64,000 bases of DNA. Origin: Gemmatimonadaceae bacterium (lineage in GTDB: Bacteria > Gemmatimonadota > Gemmatimonadetes > Gemmatimonadales > Gemmatimonadaceae). Where the stretch lies: assembly GCA_013817305.1 (NCBI GenBank), contig JACDCY010000002.1, forward strand, positions 1 through 64,000, read 5' to 3'. The notes beneath the pieces were generated by a model that saw only the letters and a program-made list of their open reading frames with translations, ran no database searches and was not told the origin of the DNA. The translations under genes were made by a program, and so were the position numbers. This document shows, piece after piece, positions 55,868-63,165 of the stretch; the stretch's first letter is position 1, and each line of letters starts with the position of its first letter.

Positions 55868-56851
55868 TTAGCGGGAGTATCTCGCGGTGGACAGCTCGAT
55901 GATCTTCTCGATGAGCTGGTCGTACTGCAGGCCCGACTCGGCCGCAGCTCGCGCGAACTCGCTGGCCGCCTCCAGATAACAGTTCGGGTTGACCTCGATG
56001 ACGAAGATCTCGCCGGCGTCCGTGACCCGCAGGTCCACGCGCGCGTAGTCCCGCAGACGCAGCGCGTTGAACGAGTCGATCGCGACCTTTTGCATGGCCT
56101 CGGCCTGCTCTTCAGACAGGTCGGTGGGGAAGACGGATTTCGTCCCGGCGAACTCCGCACCCGATTCGTCACCATCGTCGCCCCACTTCGCGGCCCAGCT
56201 CGCGATGCGCGGCTTGTCGGCCGGAAAGCCGGTGAAGTCGAGCTCGATCACCGGCAGAGCTTCGGGGCTCGAATTCCCGAGCACGCCCACGTAGAACTCG
56301 CGCCCTTCGATGAATTGCTCGACCAGCACGGCCGACTTGTACTCGGTCTGGAGAGAGCTCATTGTATCGAGCAGCTCCTTGACGTCGCGCACCACGGACT
56401 TGCCCGTGATCCCGAGCGACGCGTCCTCCTGCGGCGGCTTCACTATCAGCGGAAACTCGATATCGCCCGCCCAGTCCACGGTGCCGCGGAACACGGTCGC
56501 AAACTTGGGCGTGCCGATTCCATGAAAGGACAGGACTTTTTTGGTGAGCGTCTTGTCGCCCGCGACGATCAGCCCCGCCGGGCTCGAGCCAGTGTAACGC
56601 ATGTCCAGGAGATTGAGCAGCGCGGCGACGTTCGATTCGAGCGCGCTCCTGCCGCCGAACGACTCGCAGAGGTTGAAGAGCAGGTCCGGGGGCGACTGTG
56701 CCAGCGCGGTGACCACCGGCTGCACTTTGTCGTCCACCACGATCGTCGACGGCTCGTGCCCCAGGCGTGCGAGCGATTCCTGGATCTGGGCGAGCACGGG
56801 ATCGAGGGGATCTTCCAGCGCGTCCTGCGTGTGCAGCAGCGTGATCTTCAT
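55868..56851 (-). CDS. ATP-grasp ligase, D-alanine-D-alanine ligase-like
   Basis: The 327-residue protein has an N-terminal Rossmann-like part (LLFNLCESFGGRS, as in Ddl enzymes) and an ATP-grasp domain: the ATP-binding lysine in EFPLIVKPPQEDASLGI, VLVEQFIEGREFYVGVLG, and metal-binding ARVDLRVTDAG and IFVIEVNPNCYLE. In true Ddl the last motif is EVNTxPG, so this is a divergent relative. It should form an amide or ester bond between a carboxylate and a nucleophile using ATP. It overlaps the metallopeptidase gene by four bases and may act on the small peptide encoded upstream. Confidence 0.85.
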   Translation of the reverse strand: MKITLLHTQDALEDPLDPVLAQIQESLARLGHEPSTIVVDDKVQPVVTALAQSPPDLLFNLCESFGGRSALESNVAALLNLLDMRYTGSSPAGLIVAGDKTLTKKVLSFHGIGTPKFATVFRGTVDWAGDIEFPLIVKPPQEDASLGITGKSVVRDVKELLDTMSSLQTEYKSAVLVEQFIEGREFYVGVLGNSSPEALPVIELDFTGFPADKPRIASWAAKWGDDGDESGAEFAGTKSVFPTDLSEEQAEAMQKVAIDSFNALRLRDYARVDLRVTDAGEIFVIEVNPNCYLEAASEFARAAAESGLQYDQLIEKIIELSTARYSR

Positions 56852-57894
56852 TCGGCCGGACGCTCCCCGGTGAAATCGTTAGTGTAGCGGTAGTTCATCA
56901 CGACGGCGGTTCCGAACGCGGTCAGCTCGATCAGAGTGGAAGCCTCGCGCCCCCGTACGGCGAGCTCCAGCGTCTCGGCCCGCTCGGCTACGAGGTCAAC
57001 GAACTTGCGCACGACAGCCGCGGGCTCGCCCGTCCAGTACGCGATGCGTCCCACGATCTCGCGTCGGTGCAGCCTGATGAATTCGCCCGCGTGATCCCTG
57101 TCCGGCATCTCCGAAAGCTTTCCGAACAGCGTCCGCAGGTCCCCGTCGAAGATGCGCGGATCGCTGACCGGCAGTGCGTCATCGATGTCGCGGTAATGCT
57201 CGGCGACCGTGTATTGCATCGCCGTGACCGGGAGGTCGTCGTCGGTCAGCTCCGGCGTGTCCGGCTGAACATCGCCGACTTCGCCCATCACCCTGTCGAT
57301 GTACTCGATTTTCCTGAGCGCGCCCCATCCCTCGTATTCCACGCGCCAGTCAATGCCGGGCGTGAGCCACACGGCGAAAGTCTCGGCGAAATCCTCGTCA
57401 GGATGCTTTTGCGCGTACCAGCCCAGTATGTGCCGCACGTACTGGTGCGTGAAGGGATCGCTCCGGTAACGGTCCTGGTACGGTCGCGAGTACGGTCCGA
57501 ACAGCTCGTGCCAGTCGGCGCGATCGTGCAGCCTGTACGCGTAGTTGAATGCGTGTCCCGCTTCGTGCCGCAGAAACCGCATCACGTCGTTTTCGTTCTC
57601 GATCTCGAACGCGAAGTCTTCCTCGATCCGCGCGAGGCGGGCATCCGCGAGGTAGAAGGGAACACCGATAAGCGGCGTGCCGTCGGGGCAGCCCCATTGA
57701 TCACTCAGGTATACCGGCGGGCGGAAGGTCAGGCCCCGCTGATCGAGCTCGACGTAGAGCTGCGTCACGAGCTTCTCGAGCACGGTGCCCTCGAGAGAGA
57801 GCCCGATATCCGAGATCCGCTGCGAAAGAAGCCGCTCCCGCTCGACTTCCCAGTCGCTGTCAGTGGTCACACGGTCAATATGGGCAATGGTCAT
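56848..57894 (-). CDS. putative zinc-binding metallopeptidase
   Basis: The 348-residue protein has an HExxH zinc helix, FLRHEAGHAFNYAYR, near residue 110, and a downstream acidic helix, DEDFAETFAVWLTPG, about 65 residues later that would supply the third ligand. This is the pattern of a gluzincin-like family annotated as putative zinc-binding metallopeptidase; no signal peptide is present. The C-terminal 130 residues hold no motif I recognise. The ATG at 57894 is preferred to a GTG at 57903. It is translationally coupled to the ATP-grasp gene. Its substrate may be the small peptide encoded just upstream. Confidence 0.78.
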   Translation of the reverse strand: MTIAHIDRVTTDSDWEVERERLLSQRISDIGLSLEGTVLEKLVTQLYVELDQRGLTFRPPVYLSDQWGCPDGTPLIGVPFYLADARLARIEEDFAFEIENENDVMRFLRHEAGHAFNYAYRLHDRADWHELFGPYSRPYQDRYRSDPFTHQYVRHILGWYAQKHPDEDFAETFAVWLTPGIDWRVEYEGWGALRKIEYIDRVMGEVGDVQPDTPELTDDDLPVTAMQYTVAEHYRDIDDALPVSDPRIFDGDLRTLFGKLSEMPDRDHAGEFIRLHRREIVGRIAYWTGEPAAVVRKFVDLVAERAETLELAVRGREASTLIELTAFGTAVVMNYRYTNDFTGERPAE

Positions 57895-57910
57895 ACCGCC
57901 CACGGATGCG

Positions 57911-57937
57911 AAAAACCCCGTCGCTCAGGCGACGGGG
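57911..57937 (-). terminator. rho-independent terminator after the 50-codon ORF
   Basis: A perfect nine-base stem (57916-57924 with 57929-57937) around a TCAG loop is followed on the minus strand by five T residues (57915-57911). It lies 52 bases after the small-ORF stop and only 17 bases before the metallopeptidase start, so readthrough would be needed for the downstream genes. This arrangement keeps a small upstream product in excess. Confidence 0.85.
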
Positions 57938-57988
57938 CTCGGTCAAGACGGGGACGGATGGACACCCCTTCCTAATAATAGTAGCGGC

Positions 57989-58141
57989 TCAGGCGGCCCG
58001 GACTTTGGCTGTGGACGTAGCGATGGGCGCGGGCCCCCAAACATACTGGAGGACGACCGGAACCGGCTCGGATCGCTCACCCCGGGAGATAACTATCCCC
58101 ATGGGCTCAAGCGCGTCAGGCTTCAAACTGGTCTTCTTCAT
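57989..58141 (-). CDS. 50-residue peptide, candidate substrate of the adjacent ATP-grasp/metallopeptidase pair
   Basis: An ATG at 58141 preceded by GAGGG opens a 50-codon frame ending in TGA at 57991-57989. The peptide starts MKKTSLKPDALEPMG and continues with a hydrophobic-charged stretch (IVISRGERSEP), then an aromatic segment VLQYVWGPAP, and ends in an alanine/threonine/basic tail. The two-part look (basic start, compact middle with Y, W and prolines) is reminiscent of RiPP precursors or small regulatory peptides. It has its own candidate promoter (58246-58274), a leader with two hairpins and its own terminator. No homologue can be checked here. Confidence 0.6.
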   Translation of the reverse strand: MKKTSLKPDALEPMGIVISRGERSEPVPVVLQYVWGPAPIATSTAKVRAA

Positions 58142-58245
58142 ATGCCCTCATGGGTGCGTTGTTCACACCCCCTAAAGGCACGCCTGGTGCCAGGATGAAT
58201 CCTTTGGCTAACTCCTTGTCACACAGCGTGTTAGGACTTTTACGA

Positions 58246-58274
58246 ACTCTAGCGGGAGACCAAAAATGTTGCAA
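58246..58274 (-). promoter_or_regulatory. candidate promoter of the 50-codon ORF
   Basis: On the minus strand TTGCAA (58274-58269) and TAGAGT (58251-58246) are separated by 17 bases, a standard sigma-70 spacing with four of six matches each. The leader that follows has two compact hairpins: GGCAC/GTGCC at about 58180-58195, and GGGTGTG/CGCACCC just before the ribosome binding site at about 58152-58171. The leader could regulate translation of the peptide. Confidence 0.45.
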
Positions 58275-58310
58275 AACGACACAGTTCTGCTGACTTCCCG
58301 TGTCAAAACG

Positions 58311-59081
58311 TTACGCTGCTGCCTTGCGAGCGAGGAAGCTTCGGGCAGTTCCACTTTCCCGCTCGACGGCGATGGTCCAACCGGTGTACCGGGCGCGCAG
58401 CTCGTCTACCGTGAGCGAGCCCGTCCCGTTCAGGATGGTCTCGAACAGATGCACGCCCCCGGCTTTCGTCGCGTCCTGCAGCAGCCCGATGATGCGGGTT
58501 CTGTCGTGCGGCGTTAGCGACGCGAGACTTTCGCTGGGGCACACAACCGCGGTCAGCGGCTTGGGCGACCAGGTGCCGAGGTCGGCGACGGAAGCGTCGA
58601 TACGCGAGTTGAGGCCCGCGGCCGCCGCCGCGGCGATGACTCGCTCGACGCAGTCTTCTTCCTCATTGATGGCGGTAACCGCGCAGCCGTGCGCGGCGAG
58701 GTAGATCCCGGCGCGCTCGCACTCCGCTCCGGTCACGAGCACGTGCGTGTCGGAGCCGGCCCTGATCTCGCGAACGATGGGTCCGTCCGGCGCGATTCCC
58801 CATGTCTCCGGCTTCCGATACTCGGCGAGGCGCTTGAGTCGCTTGCGCTGCCATGTGCTGAACTTGGGAAGCTTTATCCTGCGCGCGATGAGACGATCGA
58901 CTTCGGCCCAGAGCGACAGCTCTTCAGGCTCGTATTGCGCCTGCGCGCCAAGAACGGCGACGGCTTCGTCCGCGATGCCGAGCAGCGAATTCCGCGAGAC
59001 CGAGTCCTTGTAGCGCTCGATCTCCGATTCGACGTACACCTGGTACTCGTGCTTTAGGGAGCGAAGCATCTGATGCGGCAT
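58311..59081 (-). CDS. hypothetical protein with degenerate methyltransferase-like domain
   Basis: The 256-residue protein has an N-terminal helical, charged part (EYQVYVESEIERYKDSVSRN, then RIKLPKFSTWQRKRLKRLAE). A Rossmann-like second half follows in which THVLVTGAECERAGIYLAAHG stands where SAM methyltransferases have the GxGxG loop, AINEEED stands for the acidic motif, and ASVADLGTW for motif II. The glycine loop is imperfect, so activity is uncertain. The ATG at 59081 has GGAAG upstream; a preceding GTG at 59084 is possible. The stop is 37 bases from the promoter of the 50-codon ORF. Confidence 0.6.
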   Translation of the reverse strand: MPHQMLRSLKHEYQVYVESEIERYKDSVSRNSLLGIADEAVAVLGAQAQYEPEELSLWAEVDRLIARRIKLPKFSTWQRKRLKRLAEYRKPETWGIAPDGPIVREIRAGSDTHVLVTGAECERAGIYLAAHGCAVTAINEEEDCVERVIAAAAAAGLNSRIDASVADLGTWSPKPLTAVVCPSESLASLTPHDRTRIIGLLQDATKAGGVHLFETILNGTGSLTVDELRARYTGWTIAVERESGTARSFLARKAAA

Positions 59082-59147
59082 CACGCTTCCGGAAAATCCA
59101 AAGGTAGGACGGCCGGCGACCTGCGCAAGTAAAATAATCTCACGCGC

Positions 59148-60311
59148 TCAGTCGACGGCCTGGAGTAATGCGCCCTTGATGTAGCCCGTCTCGGGGATGG
59201 TGATGATCTCAGGATGATCGTGCGGCTGCCCTGTAATCGCGCGGAGCGACAGCGTGCGACCGGAGTCAGCCGCTGCATCCGCGAGCATCTCGAAAAACAG
59301 CCCGCGGCTGAGATGGAAGCTGCAGCTGGCGGTGAAGAGATATCCGCCCTCGGCAAGCAAGCGCATACCGCGCAGATTGATCTCCTTGTAGCCGCGCACC
59401 GCTCCGGTGAGGGATTGCCGGTTCTTGGCGAACGCCGGAGGATCCAGCACGATCGTGTCGTACCTGGAGCCGTCGGCTTCGCGGGCGCGCAGAAACTCGA
59501 ACGCGTCAGCTTCCACAAACTCGATGTTCGCCGAGCCGTTGAGCGCCGCGTTCGCGCGCGCCCGCTCGAGCGCGGGGCCGGACGAGTCCAGCGCGGTCAC
59601 GGTATCGGATCCGCGCGCGAGATGCAGCGCGAACGACCCGTGATAGCTGAAGCAGTCGAGCGCTCGACCGCGCGAGACAGCGCCCACCAGCGCGCGGTTC
59701 TCGCGCTGGTCGAGGAACGCGCCGGTTTTCTGTCCGTCCCACGGTGCCGCCAGATAACGCACGCCGTTCTCCTCGACCTCGATCTCGCGCGGAACCTGGC
59801 CGTGCACCGCTTCGACGGTGCGCGGCAGACCTTCCCTGGTGCGCACCGGCACGTCGTTGCGGGCCAGAATTCCGACGGGATCCAGCACATCGACCAGGGC
59901 GGCAATGATCTCGGCGCGGTACTGCTCGATTCCCGCGCTCAGCAGCTGCACCACGAGGTATTCGCCGTACCGGTCGCACACGAGGGATGGGCAACCGTCA
60001 GCCTCGCCGTGGACGACGCGGTACGCGGTGGCAGCCTTCGCGACGACGGTCCGGCGCCGGACAGCGGCGGCGATCCGCCTTCGCCACCAGGTCCGGTCGA
60101 GCTCTGCCCGGGAGTCGCCGTCGAGCATGCGTAGCGAGATTTCCGATTTCGGGCTCCAGAGGGCGACCCCCAGCGGCAGCCCCCGGGCAGTCTCCACACG
60201 CACCGCGCCGGCCGGCGAGGTCGGGCGCTGAACCACGTCGCTGCGGAAGATCCACGGGTGGCCTGCCGCCCAGCGCTGCTCGGCCCGGCGGTTGACGATT
60301 ACCGTATCCAC
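59148..60311 (-). CDS. rlmI: 23S rRNA (cytosine(1962)-C(5))-methyltransferase RlmI-like
   Basis: The 387-residue protein has an N-terminal PUA domain (GHPWIFRSDVVQ, ARGLPLGVALWSP), a central EEHL-type domain, and a C-terminal SAM domain. That domain has DQRENRAL, RALDCFSYHGSFALHLARG, and the catalytic region IVLDPPAFAKNRQSL with SCSFHLSRGLFFEML carrying the cysteine. This is the YccW/RlmI order and length. It methylates 23S rRNA in relatives; the exact base here is inferred. Confidence 0.9.
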   Translation of the reverse strand: MDTVIVNRRAEQRWAAGHPWIFRSDVVQRPTSPAGAVRVETARGLPLGVALWSPKSEISLRMLDGDSRAELDRTWWRRRIAAAVRRRTVVAKAATAYRVVHGEADGCPSLVCDRYGEYLVVQLLSAGIEQYRAEIIAALVDVLDPVGILARNDVPVRTREGLPRTVEAVHGQVPREIEVEENGVRYLAAPWDGQKTGAFLDQRENRALVGAVSRGRALDCFSYHGSFALHLARGSDTVTALDSSGPALERARANAALNGSANIEFVEADAFEFLRAREADGSRYDTIVLDPPAFAKNRQSLTGAVRGYKEINLRGMRLLAEGGYLFTASCSFHLSRGLFFEMLADAAADSGRTLSLRAITGQPHDHPEIITIPETGYIKGALLQAVD

Positions 60312-60376
60312 CAGCGGAACTTAGCGCCGTCGGGCTCCGAGCTGTGCCCCACTTCTTGCAAGGAGGCAGGTATCCG

Positions 60377-61177
60377 ATGATCCCGATCTTTCAATTCGCT
60401 TTTGGCGCGGCCGCCGCCCTCGTCTTCATGCGTCAGCGGCGCGCTTACAGGCGGGCGCTCAGGCTCGGGGCCGCGACGCTCGAGACACTCCTCAACGCGA
60501 TCGACGCGAACGATGAGGACACAGGGCGTCACGTTCGTCGCGTGGCGCAGTACGCGCTGGAGCTGGCGGACGCGGCCGGTCTTTCCGAACACGAAAAGCG
60601 GTGCGTAGAGCGGGTCTCGCTGTTCCACGACATAGGAAAGATTCACGAGGCGCTTTTCGACATCCTCCACGATCAAACCAAGCTCACGCCCGAAGCATGG
60701 AAGGCCGTCAGGACGCACCCCAAGCGCGGCGCGGAAGTGCTCGATCCGCTGTGCGCGTTCTATCCGGATCTGTACGTGGGTGTTCTGTCTCATCACGAGC
60801 GGTGGGACGGTACGGGGTATCCGCGCGGTACCAAGGGACTACGCATCCCGCAGTGCGCGCGAATAGTGTCGATCGCCGATGCGTTCGATGCGATCACGCA
60901 CAGCCGTCTCTACAGTCGCGCGCGCAGCCTGCGCGCGGCACGGGAAGCGCTCCTGGCTGGACGAGGCACGCAGTTCGACCCCGACCTGGTAGACCTGTTT
61001 CTCTCGCCGCTGGTGCAGGAAGCCGTGGCCGGCATAAGGATCGCGCCAGGCGGGCGGGGCAAGAAGCTCAACCGGCGCGGCGACCGCGTTCAGTCCGCGC
61101 CCGACCTCATCTTCCGATGGCGTCCCGCAAAAGCCGCGCGGCGCTCTCCACGTCGTCAGCCCCGAACAGCGAGCTGA
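60377..61177 (+). CDS. HD-GYP domain protein (cyclic-di-GMP phosphodiesterase type)
   Basis: The 266-residue protein has one N-terminal membrane segment (FQFAFGAAAALVFM) and then an HD-GYP domain: VSLFHDIGKIH (HD metal site), HPKRGAEVLDPL, and HHERWDGTGYPRG (the GYP signature), followed by IVSIADAFDAITHSR. Related enzymes hydrolyse cyclic-di-GMP. The ATG at 60377 has AGGAGG upstream at ten-base spacing; a GTG at 60344 is the alternative. The last 24 codons run antisense over the end of the second thiE gene, and that arginine-rich tail looks accidental. Confidence 0.88.
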   Translation: MIPIFQFAFGAAAALVFMRQRRAYRRALRLGAATLETLLNAIDANDEDTGRHVRRVAQYALELADAAGLSEHEKRCVERVSLFHDIGKIHEALFDILHDQTKLTPEAWKAVRTHPKRGAEVLDPLCAFYPDLYVGVLSHHERWDGTGYPRGTKGLRIPQCARIVSIADAFDAITHSRLYSRARSLRAAREALLAGRGTQFDPDLVDLFLSPLVQEAVAGIRIAPGGRGKKLNRRGDRVQSAPDLIFRWRPAKAARRSPRRQPRTAS

Positions 61178-61712
61178 CCACAGCGACGCCGGCTACTCCC
61201 GGGCACGCTTTCAGCAGCTCTGGAACGTTGGCGGGGGTGATACCGCCGATGGCCACGGCCGGGAGTCCGGCCAGCGCCTGAAGATCGGCGATTTCCGCGA
61301 ACGACAGCGGAGCGCCGGCATCGCCCTTTGACGACGTGGCGAATGCGGGTCCGATCCCGATGTAATCGGCCCCGCGAGCCTGCTCCACTTCGACGCGCGA
61401 GCCAATCGAGGCGCCAATGATGAAGCCGGGCGGCGCGAACGAGCGGATGGACGCGACAGGAACGTCGTCCACGCCGACGTGCACGCCGGCGGCGCCGGCC
61501 ATGATCGCGATGTCGGCGCGATCGTTCATCACCACAGGCACCGGCAGTGCCGAGACGAGCCGCTTGACGATATCCAGCGAAGTGCGCGGGTCAGCCTTCT
61601 TGGATCTGACCTGAACCATGGTCGCGCCGCCGCGTACGGCAGACGACACTCGGGCGATCCAGGCGTCGAGGTCGGTTGCGGGCTCGTCGGTGACGGCGAC
61701 GAGCCGCAGCAG
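61107..61712 (-). CDS. thiE: thiamine phosphate synthase ThiE
   Basis: ThiE couples hydroxymethylpyrimidine diphosphate with thiazole phosphate. The protein keeps the whole active site: MVQVRSKKADPRTS, VVMNDRADIAIMAGAAG, ADYIGIGPAFATSSKGD and LPAVAIGGITPANV. It is the canonical copy, whereas the one at 13987 is altered. The start is unclear: no ATG, GTG or TTG lies at the family's N-terminus. A CTG at 61712, one base after the mltG stop, would give the normal start; in-frame ATGs at 61826 and 61886 would add a long arginine- and proline-rich leader inside mltG. Confidence 0.88.
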   Translation of the reverse strand: MLRLVAVTDEPATDLDAWIARVSSAVRGGATMVQVRSKKADPRTSLDIVKRLVSALPVPVVMNDRADIAIMAGAAGVHVGVDDVPVASIRSFAPPGFIIGASIGSRVEVEQARGADYIGIGPAFATSSKGDAGAPLSFAEIADLQALAGLPAVAIGGITPANVPELLKACPGVAGVAVVSSLFGADDVESAARLLRDAIGR

Positions 61713-61713
61713 G

Positions 61714-62727
61714 TCAGGGTTTACGCGGCGCAGGCGCGCGGGGCGCAGTCTGCGCGCCGGCCGGGGTCGCGGGGCGCGCGGCAGCCGCGGCGCGTATCCG
61801 CGCCCGTACCGCGTTGTGCTCATCGAAAGTGCGCCTGAATTCGTGGTGCCCGTCAGGGTAGGCGACGAAGTACAGGTAATCGGCATTCGCCGGAAACAAC
61901 GCGGCTTTCAAGCTCTCGCCGCCGGGCGAGGAGATGGGCCCGATCGGCAGCCCGGGGTACTTGTAGGTGTTGTACGGCGAGTCGATCTCGAGATCCTTGA
62001 AGGTCACGCGCTCCGCGTGCGTCCCCCGGGCGTACTGCACGGTGGGGTCGGCCTGCAGTGGCATGCCGATCTTCAGCCGGTTGTGATACACCGCCGAGAT
62101 GATCGGCCGCTCCTGCGGGAGCCTGGCTTCTTCCTCGATGATGGACGCGAGAGTCACGATGTCGTGCCGGTTCATCGCGAGCTCGGCCAGTCGCGCGTTC
62201 CATTTTGGATCCCACTCCCGCTCGAACCGGCGTATCATCTCGCTCACGGCGCGCGCCGGATCAGTGCCTTCAGGGAACGCGTACGTGTCGGGGAAGAGGT
62301 ATCCCTCGAGCGTGGACGTGGGAACGCTGAGCCGGCGGCGGGTTGCGGTGTCGCTCGCGGCGGCGACCACCGAGGCAGCCGGAACGTCCAGCGCCTTGCC
62401 CACGATCTCCGCAATTTGCGCCAGGGCGAGTCCCTCGGGAATCGTGACGCTGCGCACGAGTCCGCGTCCTCCGATCAACGCCTTCATTATTTCAGGCCAC
62501 GGCGTGCCGCGCTTCATCAGGTACGTACCCGGCTTGAGCGAGCGGTCGTTTCCCGCGATGCGACCGTAGATGCGAAAGCCCGTTGAAGTCGAAATGAGTC
62601 CAGCCGCGTTCAGCGATTCGGCGGCGACCCGCATCGATGCACCCTCGGGGACGACGACTCGGATCGGCGGGCCCTCCGGACGGCTGCAGCCCATCGCGAA
62701 GACGAGCGCGAGGAGGGCCCGAATCAC
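61714..62727 (-). CDS. mltG: endolytic murein transglycosylase MltG
   Basis: MltG (YceG) cuts nascent glycan strands and sets their length. The 337-residue protein starts at GTG (62727) with a lipoprotein-like signal ending FAMGC, then a LysM-like part (PIRVVVPEGASMRVAAESLN) and the catalytic YceG domain: EGYLFPDTYAFP, the catalytic glutamate in LASIIEEEARLP, and SPYNTYKYPGLPIGPI. The C-terminus is alanine/proline-rich. It overlaps ruvX by four bases (GTGA). Confidence 0.93.
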   Translation of the reverse strand: MIRALLALVFAMGCSRPEGPPIRVVVPEGASMRVAAESLNAAGLISTSTGFRIYGRIAGNDRSLKPGTYLMKRGTPWPEIMKALIGGRGLVRSVTIPEGLALAQIAEIVGKALDVPAASVVAAASDTATRRRLSVPTSTLEGYLFPDTYAFPEGTDPARAVSEMIRRFEREWDPKWNARLAELAMNRHDIVTLASIIEEEARLPQERPIISAVYHNRLKIGMPLQADPTVQYARGTHAERVTFKDLEIDSPYNTYKYPGLPIGPISSPGGESLKAALFPANADYLYFVAYPDGHHEFRRTFDEHNAVRARIRAAAAARPATPAGAQTAPRAPAPRKP

Positions 62728-63143
62728 GGCTGGCTCCCGCGGCGCGCGGAGTCGAGCGCGTATTGCAGCAGCACAGCCGCGGCGAGCGAATCCACGTCGC
62801 CCTTGCGGCCGCGCGTCGTGCCCCCCATCTCGCGCACCGCGCGCAGCGCGGTAGCGGTCGTGAAGCGCTCGTCCACCAGTCGCGTCGGCAGACCGGTCCG
62901 TTTCTCGAGCTCCTGAGCCAGCATCCGCACCTCCCCCGTGCGCTCGGTTTCGTTTCCCTCCCCATCGAGCGGCAGCCCCAGCACGAACTCTCGCACGCCG
63001 AGCTCGCGCGCCCGAACGACGATCTCGTTCACGGGCACGCGCTTGCCGCGGCGACGCGCGATGAACCCGGATGGCGCCGCTATCATCGCCGATGGATCGC
63101 TCACAGCGATCCCGATTCTCTTCTCGCCATAGTCAAGCCCCAT
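62724..63143 (-). CDS. ruvX: YqgF/RuvX-type Holliday junction resolvase-like protein
   Basis: The RNase H-fold protein of 139 residues begins MGLDYGEKRIGIAVSDP with the first catalytic aspartate and continues EFVLGLPLDGEGNETERT and LVDERFTTATALR, the three YqgF motifs. Members process 16S rRNA ends or act as an anti-termination nuclease. The ATG at 63143 matches the family N-terminus and has GGGGAGG eleven bases upstream. A GTG at 63173 that overlaps the rho stop is possible. It is in the usual mltG-ruvX order. Confidence 0.92.
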   Translation of the reverse strand: MGLDYGEKRIGIAVSDPSAMIAAPSGFIARRRGKRVPVNEIVVRARELGVREFVLGLPLDGEGNETERTGEVRMLAQELEKRTGLPTRLVDERFTTATALRAVREMGGTTRGRKGDVDSLAAAVLLQYALDSARRGSQP

Positions 63144-63165
63144 GACGCGCCGGTCCTCCCCTGCG

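Noticed and set aside
57992-58012. AAAGTCCGGGC on the minus strand, a word found in RNase P RNA
   Set aside because: The word lies in the 3' part of the 50-codon ORF, the expected partner regions are missing, and the length available is too short for rnpB.
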